From contig LJCX01000028.1 of NCBI GenBank assembly GCA_001298545.1, forward strand, positions 1 to 64,000: DNA of 64,000 bases, given 5' to 3'. A program made the translations under genes and the position numbers. The notes under the pieces are model-generated. The model worked only from the letters and a program-made list of their open reading frames with translations, did not search any database and had not been told where the DNA came from. The DNA comes from Actinobacteria bacterium OV320 (GTDB lineage Bacteria; Actinomycetota; Actinomycetes; Streptomycetales; Streptomycetaceae). Below are positions 32,228-42,357 of this stretch, piece by piece; the stretch's first letter is position 1, and every line of letters begins with the position of its first letter.

Positions 32228-32812
32228 TCAGACCTTCACGCCCTTGCTGTGCAGGAAGGTGACCGGGTTGATCGCCGAACCGTAGTTCGCGGTCGTACGG
32301 ATCTCGAAGTGCAGGTGGGGACCGCTGGAGTTGCCGGTGCTGCCGGACAGGGCGATCTTCTGGCCCGTCTTGACGATCTGGCCGACCTTCACGTGGATGC
32401 TCGAGAGGTGGGCGTACTGCGAGTAGACGCCGTTGGCGTGCTTGATCACGACGGCGTTGCCGTACGCGGGGCCGTCACCGGCGCCGTTGCCACCGGCCTT
32501 GACCACGGTGCCGCCGTGCGCGGCCATGACCTTGGTGCCGCTCGGCACGGCGAAGTCCTGACCGCTGTGGGTGGACTGCCACATCGCGCCGGCCTGGGCG
32601 TAGCCGGCGGACAGCGTGTACTTCTTCACCGGGTCGATCCAGGAAGAGGCCGAGGCGGCCGTCTTGGCCGCGGCGGGCGCGGTGGCAGGCGCGGCGGCGG
32701 ACGCCACTCCGCTCCCCAGCACGACCGAGGCGCCCAGGGCGGCGGCGCCGACGGCCACGCGAGTGCGGAGCTGGGACGTACGGGAAGAACGGAACGTGAC
32801 GCGCTGGAACAT
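32228..32812 (-). CDS. Secreted M23-family metallopeptidase (LytM-type)
   Basis: The 194-residue protein has a signal peptide (basic start, hydrophobic VAVGAAALGASVVLGSGVAS, cleavage near ASAAA) and an M23 domain. The zinc ligands are visible in THSGQDFAVPSGT (His, Asp) and GPHLHFEI (His), with AHLS before it. It should cleave peptidoglycan cross-bridges or be a degenerate regulator, but the ligands are intact. The start MFQRVTF is chosen for GAGG seven bases upstream; MRSS at 32824 is the alternative. The long upstream leader is described separately. Confidence 0.92.
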   Translation of the reverse strand: MFQRVTFRSSRTSQLRTRVAVGAAALGASVVLGSGVASAAAPATAPAAAKTAASASSWIDPVKKYTLSAGYAQAGAMWQSTHSGQDFAVPSGTKVMAAHGGTVVKAGGNGAGDGPAYGNAVVIKHANGVYSQYAHLSSIHVKVGQIVKTGQKIALSGSTGNSSGPHLHFEIRTTANYGSAINPVTFLHSKGVKV

Positions 32813-33060
32813 CGAAGACCTCATGGGGACGGGGACAGAGGAAACCACCCGGCGTGACCTCCGCCGAAGTGGCCATCCCTTGGTAACCCTGAGGCCCAAG
32901 GACCCCCAAACGTGTGATCTACGACGGAACCTAGTACTTCACCCCAAAACTTCCTACTCCTTGACAGAGCTCCCCTTCCGGACACATGCGACATTCGCCC
33001 ACACCGGAGGCCTGAGCGAGGATCGGGGCCGTCGCGACATTCGTCCTTTTTAGTCCGATT
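32813..33060 (-). other. Long structured leader/promoter region of the M23 peptidase gene
   Basis: On the minus strand the leader can form CCTTGG-(12)-CCAAGG and CGGCG-gaggtca-CGCCG hairpins just before the gene. Farther up, the ten-base element GCGACATTCG is repeated at 32988-32997 and 33034-33043. The segment is less GC-rich than average. It may be a cis-regulatory RNA or regulator-bound promoter; I could not match it to the ydaO (c-di-AMP) riboswitch consensus. Confidence 0.45.
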
Positions 33061-33328
33061 TGGGTTACGACTACCCGCCCTAGTAGGGTCCGGATCGCCT
33101 GTGCGCCATGTCACCGGCCGCCCCCTGCAAGGGACTTCGGAATGTGACGGCGGCTACTCCCGTACTCCGCAGGGCACTTGTGACCCCGCTCACGTCGCGT
33201 GCACGGGTCTGTGATCGGGCTCTCATCGGCCTCTACCGTCCAGTAACCCGCTGGTTCCCCTCAGGCCACCCCCAGCGATCAGCATGCTCACGACACCGGC
33301 AGTGCAAGGACGCGAGAGGACCCCACAC

Positions 33329-33973
33329 ATGACCAGAGGCAGCTGGACGCGCCGTATCGCCATGACCGCCGTGGCGACGGCAGCCGTCACGGCGATGGCC
33401 GTACCGGTCGGCGCCCAGGCCGCGACGGCCACCGGCACCTCCACCGTCTCCACCGCGGCCGCCTCGGCCGCCGCCGAGGACGTCGACTACGCCACCTGGC
33501 AGCAGGACTGCCAGGCCGTGGTCGACCAGGCCCTGCCGGCGCTGAAGCAGCGCATCGCCGCCACCAAGCCGGGTGAGAAGCAGGCGATCGTCTTCGACAT
33601 CGACAACACCACCCTGGAGACCGACTTCGGCTTCAGCTACCCCCAGCCGGCCAACAAGCCGGTTCTCGACGTGGCCAAGTACGCCCAGGAGCACGGCGTC
33701 TCCCTGTTCTTCGTCACCGCCCGCCCGGGCATCATCTCCGGGGTGACCGACTACAACCTCAAGCACGTCGGCTACCAGGTCTCCGGCCTCTACGTGCGCG
33801 GCTTCCTCGACCTCTTCAAGGACGTCGCCGCCTACAAGACCGCCCAGCGCGTCGCCATCGAGTCCAAGGGCTACACGATCATCGCGAACATCGGCAACAG
33901 CGCCACCGACCTCTCGGGCGGCCACGCCGAGACGACGTACAAGCTGCCGGACTACGACGGCCAGCTGTCGTAG
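33329..33973 (+). CDS. Secreted HAD-superfamily acid phosphatase (class B/IIIB type)
   Basis: The 214-residue protein has a signal peptide (TRRIAMTAVATAAVTAMAVP, cleavage near AQA) and a HAD phosphatase domain. The nucleophile motif is VFDIDNTTLE with Asp90 and Asp92, motif II is FFVTARPG, and later Lys and Asp occur in KGYTIIANIGNSATDL. It should release phosphate from organic phosphates outside the cell. GAGAGGA precedes the ATG. A -10-like TAGTAGGGT with TTGGGT 15 bases upstream lies near 33060-33090. It ends 150 bases before the clpC terminator. Confidence 0.92.
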   Translation: MTRGSWTRRIAMTAVATAAVTAMAVPVGAQAATATGTSTVSTAAASAAAEDVDYATWQQDCQAVVDQALPALKQRIAATKPGEKQAIVFDIDNTTLETDFGFSYPQPANKPVLDVAKYAQEHGVSLFFVTARPGIISGVTDYNLKHVGYQVSGLYVRGFLDLFKDVAAYKTAQRVAIESKGYTIIANIGNSATDLSGGHAETTYKLPDYDGQLS

Positions 33974-34072
33974 GTCTCTGCCGGCCGTGGGTGCCCGCGC
34001 ACCGAGAGCGGTGCCTGCGGAGCGCATGCGGTGACTGCGGACCGCGTGCGGTGACTGTGCAACGCATGCGAA

Positions 34073-34102
34073 AGGGGCCGGTGCTGTGAAGCACCGGCCC
34101 CT
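34073..34102 (-). terminator. clpC terminator hairpin
   Basis: AGGGGCCGGTGC (34073-34084) pairs over twelve bases with GCACCGGCCCCT (34091-34102) around TGTGAA. On the minus strand TTTCGC follows. It is 23 bases past the clpC stop and can serve the convergent phosphatase gene too. Direct repeats TGCGGTGACTG (34027-34037, 34047-34057) flank it. Confidence 0.8.
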
Positions 34103-34124
34103 CTCTGCGCTCAGCCCCGAAGGG

Positions 34125-36653
<2,529 letters not shown>

Positions 36654-37083
36654 CGTTAATCGCTCCTCAGAGCGGTCAGGCAGTGGGGGGAACTTCCCCT
36701 CCCTGTCCTTCCGCAGCTTAGTCCCGCAAGCGGGGACCGCTCATTCCAACTGCCGACACCGTCGATGGCCTCCTGACCCCGAACGCCGACATCTGCTCCA
36801 ACCCGATGGTGCGAGACGATGTTCCCGCAGGCCAGGCTGTTACCCCAGTCGCCAGTACGCCGATGGCGAACGTGAGACGGCCTTTCCTGCGTGTCGCCCC
36901 CTCCCACTAGGGATGTCTTACCCGCTGCAACCGACAGTCCATGCCGCGCGCACCGGTCCCCTCCGCTATGGGCGAACAACCTTGCGTGTCCCGACACCCC
37001 CACACGCCCTGTTTGTCGACACAGGGCGCATCCGTTCAAACACCCAGCGTAACTCGCGAGCCTTTTCGACGGTTGCACTTGGC
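36654..37083. other. clpC upstream region
   Basis: Between clpC and the next divergent gene lie about 430 bases without a supported gene. The region is less GC-rich than coding DNA and holds the ClgR-like site. TAACAG (minus strand, near 36837-36842) is a -10 candidate for clpC. Confidence 0.5.
36858..36871 (-). promoter_or_regulatory. ClgR-binding site upstream of clpC
   Basis: On the minus strand the sequence GTTCGC-CATCG-GCG (36871-36858) matches the GTTCGC-N5-GCG ClgR consensus I recall for Streptomyces clp and lon promoters. It lies about 205 bases upstream of the clpC start, plausible for an activator site with a long leader. Confidence 0.65.
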
Positions 37084-37725
37084 ATGGTTGGCTCCGTCCC
37101 GTCGGCTGCCTGCTCGGCCGCCGCTGCGATCCTCACGGTCCCTCTCCCCCGACGGCCGCTCGACCCGGACGATCCGGCCGACCGGATCCGCGGCTGGTAC
37201 GAGAACGAACTGGGGTGGCCGACGGTGCCCGGGGAGCCGGTACGACTTTTGGTCGGCGAGCGCTTCGACGTGCTGGACGTGCCGGCCGAGGCGGGCCTCG
37301 CGGCGCTGCGGCGACTCGCGCCGGGCTCGCCGGTGGCCGTGCGGGGCGACCGGATGCGGCTGCTGGTGGCGGCGGGCGGCGCCGAGGAGGTGCCGGGGAT
37401 CCTTCAGTGGCTGGAGTGGGGCGCGCTGCCACTGGATCTGACGGCGATCGGCGCGGGCGAACTCATCGAGGCGCCCCTGCCACCCCCCGGCGGGAGCCAG
37501 GGCCGCGATCCGGGCCCGAACCGTCCCGGGCCGGTGCAGGGGGCCGCTGTCTGGCTGCGGCCCCCCGTGGCAGGGTGCGAGGCCGAGGCCCCGCTGCCGA
37601 CGATGTCGGCGCTGGGGGGCGTTGGGGGCGCCCCCGATCTCGTACGGCTGGTGGACACGCTGGCGACGCACTGTCACCGTGTCCGACTGCGGCGCTCGAG
37701 CGCTCAGCCGTTGGCCTTCTCGTAA
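37084..37725 (+). CDS. Conserved hypothetical protein
   Basis: The 213-residue frame has a coherent, non-repetitive middle: LPRRPLDPDDPADRIRGWYE, then NELGWPTVPGEPVRLLVGER and FDVLDVPAEAGLAALRRL. Streptomycete proteins with a YGLPT/LGWPTV-type opening are annotated as hypothetical or primase-polymerase-like; I do not assign a function. The start at MVGSVPSAACSA is a guess, because no Shine-Dalgarno is clear. It overlaps the end of lsr2 by 22 bases on the opposite strand. Confidence 0.65.
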   Translation: MVGSVPSAACSAAAAILTVPLPRRPLDPDDPADRIRGWYENELGWPTVPGEPVRLLVGERFDVLDVPAEAGLAALRRLAPGSPVAVRGDRMRLLVAAGGAEEVPGILQWLEWGALPLDLTAIGAGELIEAPLPPPGGSQGRDPGPNRPGPVQGAAVWLRPPVAGCEAEAPLPTMSALGGVGGAPDLVRLVDTLATHCHRVRLRRSSAQPLAFS

Positions 37726-38039
37726 GCCTCGCGAATGGACGCGGGAACGCGGCCGCGGTCATTGACCTCGTGACCGTTCTCCTTGGCCCACGCGCGGATC
37801 TGGGCGGTGTCCTGGCTGCCACCGGTGGCGGCGCGCGCCTTTCCACGCCCACCAGAAGCGCGGCCACCGGTACGACGGCCACCCTTCACGTAGGGCTCGA
37901 GAAGTCCACGGAGCTTGTCCGCATTGGTAGTCGTGAGGTCGATCTCGTAGGTCTTGCCGTCCAGCGCGAACGTGACGGTCTCGTCCGCCTCGCCGCCGTC
38001 GAGGTCGTCGACAAGAAGGACCTGAACCTTCTGTGCCAC
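37704..38039 (-). CDS. lsr2: Nucleoid-associated protein Lsr2
   Basis: The 111-residue protein is the H-NS-like silencer of AT-rich DNA in actinobacteria. The N-terminal dimerisation beta-sheet VQVLLVDDLDGGEADETVTF, a basic Gly/Arg linker (GGRRTGGRASGGRGKARAA) and the DNA-binding end IRAWAKENGHEVNDRGRVP with the RGR minor-groove motif are all present. The GTG start has AAGGA at good spacing. Streptomycetes carry two paralogues; the position downstream of clpC is that of the main lsr2 of S. coelicolor, from memory. Confidence 0.97.
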   Translation of the reverse strand: MAQKVQVLLVDDLDGGEADETVTFALDGKTYEIDLTTTNADKLRGLLEPYVKGGRRTGGRASGGRGKARAATGGSQDTAQIRAWAKENGHEVNDRGRVPASIREAYEKANG

Positions 38040-38265
38040 CGGATTTCCTTTCATCGAAAACGTGAGGGCCGGGGGTCCGCGGCGTCCGCCGTTTAGCCGC
38101 ACCCTGTTATATGCAGTACAGCAGTACGTCGGAAAGCAAACCGCTTTTGCTGGGAAAACACAAACCCCCGGCGAGGACCCACAGCCCGCCCCCAGCCCGG
38201 AAACGTGCGCGTTTCGGACATAGGGACCCCGGGCAAGGCGGGTCGCTGTGAATGGACGTCGACGA

Positions 38266-38814
38266 TCACAGATGCAGAAGCATCCGACTGTTGCCCAAGG
38301 TGTTCGGTTTCACTCGTTCGAGTCCGAGGAACTCCGCGACGCCCTCGTCATAGGAACGCAGCAGCTCCGCGTACACATCGGTGTCGACCGGCGTCTCACC
38401 GATCTCCACGAAGCCGTGCTTGCCGAAGAAGTCGACTTCGAAGGTCAGGCAGAAAACGCGTCGAACCCCGAGCCAGCGTGCGGTGTGGAGCAACTTCTCC
38501 AACAACTGGTGACCGATGCCCGCACCCTTCAGCCCGGGCTTCACCGCGAGAGTGCGGACTTCCGCCAGGTCTTCCCACATCACGTGCAGGGCGCCGCAGC
38601 CGACCACCTCGGCGTTGTCGTCGCGTTCGGCGACCCAGAACTCCTGGATGTCCTCGTAAAGCGTCACCGTCGCTTTGTCGAGCAGGATGCCACCGCGGAC
38701 GTGGGCGTCAAGGAGACGGCGCACGGCGGAGACATCGCCGGTCCGGGCCCGGCGGACGGTGATGGCTTTAGCGGTGACTTCGGGGTTCTCGGCCGAGGGA
38801 CTCTCTGCTGACAT
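38266..38814 (-). CDS. GNAT amino-acid N-acetyltransferase (NAGS-like)
   Basis: The 182-residue GNAT protein has the acetyl-CoA loop in VKPGLKGAGIGHQLLEKLL and a C-terminal end ARWLGVRRVFCLTFEVDFFG. That combination resembles the short ArgA/NAGS-like N-acetylglutamate synthases of actinobacteria (Mycobacterium ArgA type), which feed arginine synthesis. The assignment is by resemblance. It follows the BlaI-type regulator gene by nine bases in the same direction, so both are one operon. Confidence 0.82.
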   Translation of the reverse strand: MSAESPSAENPEVTAKAITVRRARTGDVSAVRRLLDAHVRGGILLDKATVTLYEDIQEFWVAERDDNAEVVGCGALHVMWEDLAEVRTLAVKPGLKGAGIGHQLLEKLLHTARWLGVRRVFCLTFEVDFFGKHGFVEIGETPVDTDVYAELLRSYDEGVAEFLGLERVKPNTLGNSRMLLHL

Positions 38815-38823
38815 GTGCGGACG

Positions 38824-39276
38824 CTATCGCCCGTCGGACTCCGTCGCCGAGCCGGGGTTCTCACCGGTACTCCCCGTACTCCCCGGACTCCCCGCAGTTG
38901 CGGGTTCGGCAGTTTCCGGACCCTGGACCATGCGTACGGCGTCGCGCAGCGCGATCCGCTGTTCCTCGCTCATCATCCCGAAGAAGGCGACGAGAGCGGC
39001 GGCGGGGTTGTCGCTCTGCGCCCAGGCCTCGTTCATCAGGGCGGCTGCGTAGGCGGCCCGGGTCGAGACCGCCTCATATCGATAGGCCCGGCCTTCTGCT
39101 TCCCGGCGCACCCAGCCCTTCTGATGGAGATTGTCCAAAACGGTCATCACCGTGGTGTAGGCGATGGACCGTTCCTGCTGAAGGTCTTCCAGGACTTCTC
39201 GAACGGTCACCGGGCGGTTCCACTTCCACACCCGCGTCATGACCGCGTCTTCGAGTTCTCCCAATGGGCGAGGCAC
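38824..39276 (-). CDS. BlaI/MecI/CopY-family repressor
   Basis: The 150-residue protein has the BlaI winged helix: LGELEDAVMTRVWKWNRPVT, then VREVLEDLQQERSIAYTTVM and TVLDNLHQKGWV, in the first 60 residues. A dimerisation helix region follows, then a low-complexity tail (GSPGSTGSTGENPGS). No BlaR/MecR sensor protease is next to it; the partner is the GNAT gene. The GTG start has TATTGT eight bases upstream, so it may be leaderless. Targets are unknown. Confidence 0.9.
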   Translation of the reverse strand: MPRPLGELEDAVMTRVWKWNRPVTVREVLEDLQQERSIAYTTVMTVLDNLHQKGWVRREAEGRAYRYEAVSTRAAYAAALMNEAWAQSDNPAAALVAFFGMMSEEQRIALRDAVRMVQGPETAEPATAGSPGSTGSTGENPGSATESDGR

Positions 39277-39351
39277 AGCTCAGAACAATAGTGGGAGATC
39301 TCGCCAATCGCGTGCCGGACGTGCGCTTTCATCGGCAAACGGGAACAAAAA

Positions 39352-39383
39352 GGGCGTGCGGCTCCGAAAAGAGCCACACGCCC
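39352..39383 (-). terminator. Terminator of the small membrane protein gene
   Basis: GGGCGTGCGGCTC pairs with GAGCCACACGCCC (one mismatch) around CGAAAA. On the minus strand the stem is followed by TTTTTG. This is a clear rho-independent terminator 28 bases past the stop of the 59-residue gene. Confidence 0.85.
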
Positions 39384-39411
39384 CGGGCGGTGCGGAAGCG
39401 TCGCGGGTCGG

Positions 39412-39591
39412 TCAGGCGTCAGGGGTCGCGGAGGTCTGACGGGCGCCGTCCCCGCGCGCGAGGACGGCGTCGACGGCCGCGTCCTCCTTGGCCTTGTTGG
39501 CTCCGCCCTGGGTCTTCACGATCACCCTGATCACACCGATGAAGAACACGGCCATGACGACGGGAGGCACGAGCGCGGAGACGTAGTCCAT
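39412..39591 (-). CDS. Small single-span membrane protein (59 aa)
   Basis: The frame encodes a 59-residue protein starting MDYVSALVPPVVMAVFFIGV. It has one membrane helix (about 5-24), a basic stretch VIRVIVKTQGGANKAKED and a hydrophilic end. The helix, sensible composition and a strong terminator directly downstream support a real gene. No function is recognised. The Shine-Dalgarno is weak (GGATCC region). Confidence 0.7.
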   Translation of the reverse strand: MDYVSALVPPVVMAVFFIGVIRVIVKTQGGANKAKEDAAVDAVLARGDGARQTSATPDA

Positions 39592-39642
39592 GGATCCAGG
39601 GTAGCCAGGGCGGAACGGGACATCGGGGCGGGGTCGCCCGTG

Positions 39643-40362
39643 TCAGCCGGCTGCCAGCCGCTGCTGTTCCGGGTGGGCGGGCGGCGGGGCCGGTCTGCGG
39701 CGCGGGAAGACCTCGCCCGGCGTCGGGACGGGCCGCCGGGCGGGCTCCGGGGCAGGTTCGGCGGGCACCGGACCGGGAGCGGGCGTGGCGGGCTTCCCGG
39801 CGGGTTTCCTGCCCGGCTCCTCGCCCGGGCGCCCGCGGGGATCACCGGCGGCGACGGACGGACAGGCGCGGCCGTCGCCGGAGAGGCCCCCGGGAAGGGC
39901 CAGAAGCCGGGTACGGGACGCCGGGACGGTGGGGGCGGCCTCCGGGACCCTGCGGGCCGCCCGACGGGCCAGACGGGCGCGCACGTCCCGTTCGGCGAGC
40001 ATCTGACAGCGGCCCAGGAGGGTGGCGGCCGTGGGGTTGCCGCGCAGGGCGCGCAGGGCGGCGAGGTCGTCGGGCTCGGGCCGGTAGCCGGTCGGCAGTA
40101 CCTCCTCGAGGAGCGTGAGGTAGCCGGCGGCGGTGCCGGGGAGGGCGGCTCGGTACCGGGCGAGGTCGGCCACCAGGAAGGCCCGCAGTCGGGCCGCCTC
40201 GCGCGTCGTCTCGTCGAGGGACTCGGCGAGACGATGGCAGTCCTGGATGTCCTCGGCGGATACAGGGCCGGGGTGAAGGGCGAGGGCAAGGGCGCGGCGG
40301 AGCACACGCAACTCCTCCGTGCCGAACGCCATGCCGCCGCGAGATCCGTAGGGCGTGGGCAT
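39643..40362 (-). CDS. Conserved hypothetical protein with helical N-domain and Pro-rich tail
   Basis: The 239-residue protein has an all-helical first 145 residues (TEELRVLRRALALAL, ETTREAARLRAFLVADLARY, DDLAALRALRGNPTAATLL) followed by about 90 Pro/Ala/Arg-rich residues. The domain is typical of proteins found only in streptomycetes and I recognise no activity. The start MPTPYGSRGG or the later MAFGTEELRV is possible. It stands alone between the small membrane gene and coaX. Confidence 0.7.
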   Translation of the reverse strand: MPTPYGSRGGMAFGTEELRVLRRALALALHPGPVSAEDIQDCHRLAESLDETTREAARLRAFLVADLARYRAALPGTAAGYLTLLEEVLPTGYRPEPDDLAALRALRGNPTAATLLGRCQMLAERDVRARLARRAARRVPEAAPTVPASRTRLLALPGGLSGDGRACPSVAAGDPRGRPGEEPGRKPAGKPATPAPGPVPAEPAPEPARRPVPTPGEVFPRRRPAPPPAHPEQQRLAAG

Positions 40363-40532
40363 GCCGTGACGATACGCGCTAATCAGACAAATTCGACATA
40401 GGGGACGGGCGTGGCGCGTCCGTGATCCGAACCGGTGGCCCCGCCTGCCGGATCACCCGCCTCCGCCCGTCCGCCTCCGCCCGCCCGTCGGTCGTGGTCA
40501 GCCCGCCCCCGCGCGCGTGGAGGCGTTCCGGT

Positions 40533-41330
40533 TCACATGCGGGACACGTTCCGCTCGTACACCAGGCGCAGTCCGATCAGCGTCAGCCACGGCTCGTGCT
40601 CGTCGATCACGGAGGACTCGCCGAGCACCGTCGGTGCCAGCCCGCCCGTCGCGATCACGGTGACCTCGTCCGGGTCGTCCGCCAGCTCGCGGGCCATCCG
40701 GGTCACCACGCCGTCGACCTGGCCGGCGAAGCCGTAGACGATCCCGGACTGCATCGCCTCGACCGTGTTCTTGCCGATCACGCTCCTGGGCCGGGCCACC
40801 TCGATCTTGCGCAGCTGTGCGGCCTTGACGCCCAGCGCCTCGACGGAGATCTCGATGCCGGGGGCGATCACCCCGCCGACGTACTCCCCGCGTGCGCTGA
40901 CCGCGTCGAACGTCGTCGCCGTGCCGAAGTCGACGACGATCGCCGGGCCCCCGTAGAGCTCGTTCGCCGCGACCGCGTTGATGATGCGGTCGGCGCCGAC
41001 CTCCTTGGGGTTGTCGAAGAGGATCGGCACCCCCGTCTTCACACCGGGTTCGACCAGCACGGCGGGCACGTCGCCGTAGTAGCGCCGGGTCACCTCGCGC
41101 AGTTCGTGCAGCACGGAGGGCACGGTCGCGCAGATCGCGATCCCGTCGATGCCGTCGCCCAGTTCCTCTCCGAGCAGCGGGTGCGTTCCCATCAGGCCCT
41201 GCAGGAGCACGGCCAGTTCGTCCGCGGTCCGGCGGGCGTCGGTGGAGATCCGCCAGTGCTCGACGATGTCCTCACCGTCGAACAGGCCGAGCACGGTGTG
41301 CGTGTTGCCCACGTCGATCGTCAGCAGCAT
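40533..41330 (-). CDS. coaX: Type III pantothenate kinase
   Basis: The 265-residue ASKHA-fold kinase phosphorylates pantothenate, the first step of CoA synthesis. The phosphate-1 motif DVGNTHTVLGLF is at residues 5-16. ILFDNPKEVGADRIINAVAA and IVVDFGTATTFDAVS are the family-defining motifs, and the C-terminal TVIATGGLAP is present. It is the last gene of the leftward cofactor operon, starting 16 bases after nadC. Joining it with panC puts two consecutive enzymes of CoA synthesis in one transcript. Confidence 0.95.
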   Translation of the reverse strand: MLLTIDVGNTHTVLGLFDGEDIVEHWRISTDARRTADELAVLLQGLMGTHPLLGEELGDGIDGIAICATVPSVLHELREVTRRYYGDVPAVLVEPGVKTGVPILFDNPKEVGADRIINAVAANELYGGPAIVVDFGTATTFDAVSARGEYVGGVIAPGIEISVEALGVKAAQLRKIEVARPRSVIGKNTVEAMQSGIVYGFAGQVDGVVTRMARELADDPDEVTVIATGGLAPTVLGESSVIDEHEPWLTLIGLRLVYERNVSRM

Positions 41331-41346
41331 GGCCGGTCCCCGTTTC

Positions 41347-42357
41347 CTACTCAGCCGCTCGCAGATCCAGACCGATGTCCAGGATCGGCGAGGAGTGCGT
41401 CAGGGCGCCCACGGCGAGGAAGTCGACGCCGGTGTCGGCGTACGCCTTGGCGTTGTCCAGGGTCAGCCGGCCCGACGCCTCCAGCAGGGCGCGCCCGCCG
41501 ACGACGCCGACGGCCTCCGCGCACTCCCCGGGCGTGAAGTTGTCCAGCAGGATCAGGTCCGCGCCCGCGTCGACCACCTCCCGCAGCTGGTGCAGGGTGT
41601 CGACCTCCACCTCGATCGCGACGTCGGGGAACGTCTCCCGCACGGCCTCGAAGGCCTGGGCGACGCCGCCCGCGGCGACCACGTGGTTGTCCTTGACCAG
41701 CGCCGCGTCGGACAGCGACATGCGGTGGTTGACGCCTCCGCCGCAGCGGACGGCGAACTTCTCCAGGGAGCGCAGGCCCGGCGTCGTCTTGCGGGTGTCA
41801 CGCACGCGTGCCTTGGTGCCCTCCAGGACGTCCGCCCACGCGCGCGTGGCGGTGGCGATGCCGGACAGCCGGCACAGCAGGTTGAGCGCGCTGCGCTCGG
41901 CGGTGAGCAGGTCACGCGTGCGCGTGGTGACGGACAGCAGCTTCTGGCCGGCCTCCACGCGGTCGCCGTCCTCCACGTGCCGTTCGACCTCGAACTCGTC
42001 CGTGCAGACGACCGAGACGACCGCCTCGGCGATCCTGAGGCCCGCCACCACGCCCGCCTCGCGCGCGGTGAAGTCGGCGGTGGCAACCGCCTCCTCGGGG
42101 ATGGTCGCGACGGTGGTCACGTCCACGCCGTGGGCCAGGTCCTCCTGGATGGCGACGTTGGCGATGTCCTCGACCTCCACGGGGTCGAGTCCGGCGTCGG
42201 ACAGCAGCTGGGCGAGCGCGGGGTCGAGCCCGCACTCCGCGTATTCGGCGTATCCCTCGCCGGCGAAATCGGTGTCTGCGTCGGCGCCACAGGCACAGCC
42301 GTCGCCGCAGCCGCCGCTCTGGGCGAGGGGAAGGTCGGGGGTGCTCACGTCTGTCAC
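41347..42357 (-). CDS. nadC: Nicotinate-nucleotide pyrophosphorylase with Cys-rich N-terminal extension
   Basis: The 336-residue enzyme converts quinolinate and PRPP to nicotinate mononucleotide. Core motifs are IQEDLAHGVDVTT, SGIATATRAW, DTRKTTPGLRSLEKFAVRCGG and LLDNFTP. About 45 residues precede the usual start of the family, including GGCGDGCACGADAD, which places three Cys within eight residues, plus a later Cys. This extension is unusual and could bind a metal. The GTG overlaps the TGA of nadB by four bases, and AGGAG precedes it. Confidence 0.93.
   Translation of the reverse strand: MTDVSTPDLPLAQSGGCGDGCACGADADTDFAGEGYAEYAECGLDPALAQLLSDAGLDPVEVEDIANVAIQEDLAHGVDVTTVATIPEEAVATADFTAREAGVVAGLRIAEAVVSVVCTDEFEVERHVEDGDRVEAGQKLLSVTTRTRDLLTAERSALNLLCRLSGIATATRAWADVLEGTKARVRDTRKTTPGLRSLEKFAVRCGGGVNHRMSLSDAALVKDNHVVAAGGVAQAFEAVRETFPDVAIEVEVDTLHQLREVVDAGADLILLDNFTPGECAEAVGVVGGRALLEASGRLTLDNAKAYADTGVDFLAVGALTHSSPILDIGLDLRAAE

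Noticed and set aside
32813..33060. c-di-AMP (ydaO) riboswitch before the M23 gene
   Set aside because: Only a GGGGTGAA-like piece fits. The other conserved segments, such as CAGCTAACC, were not found.
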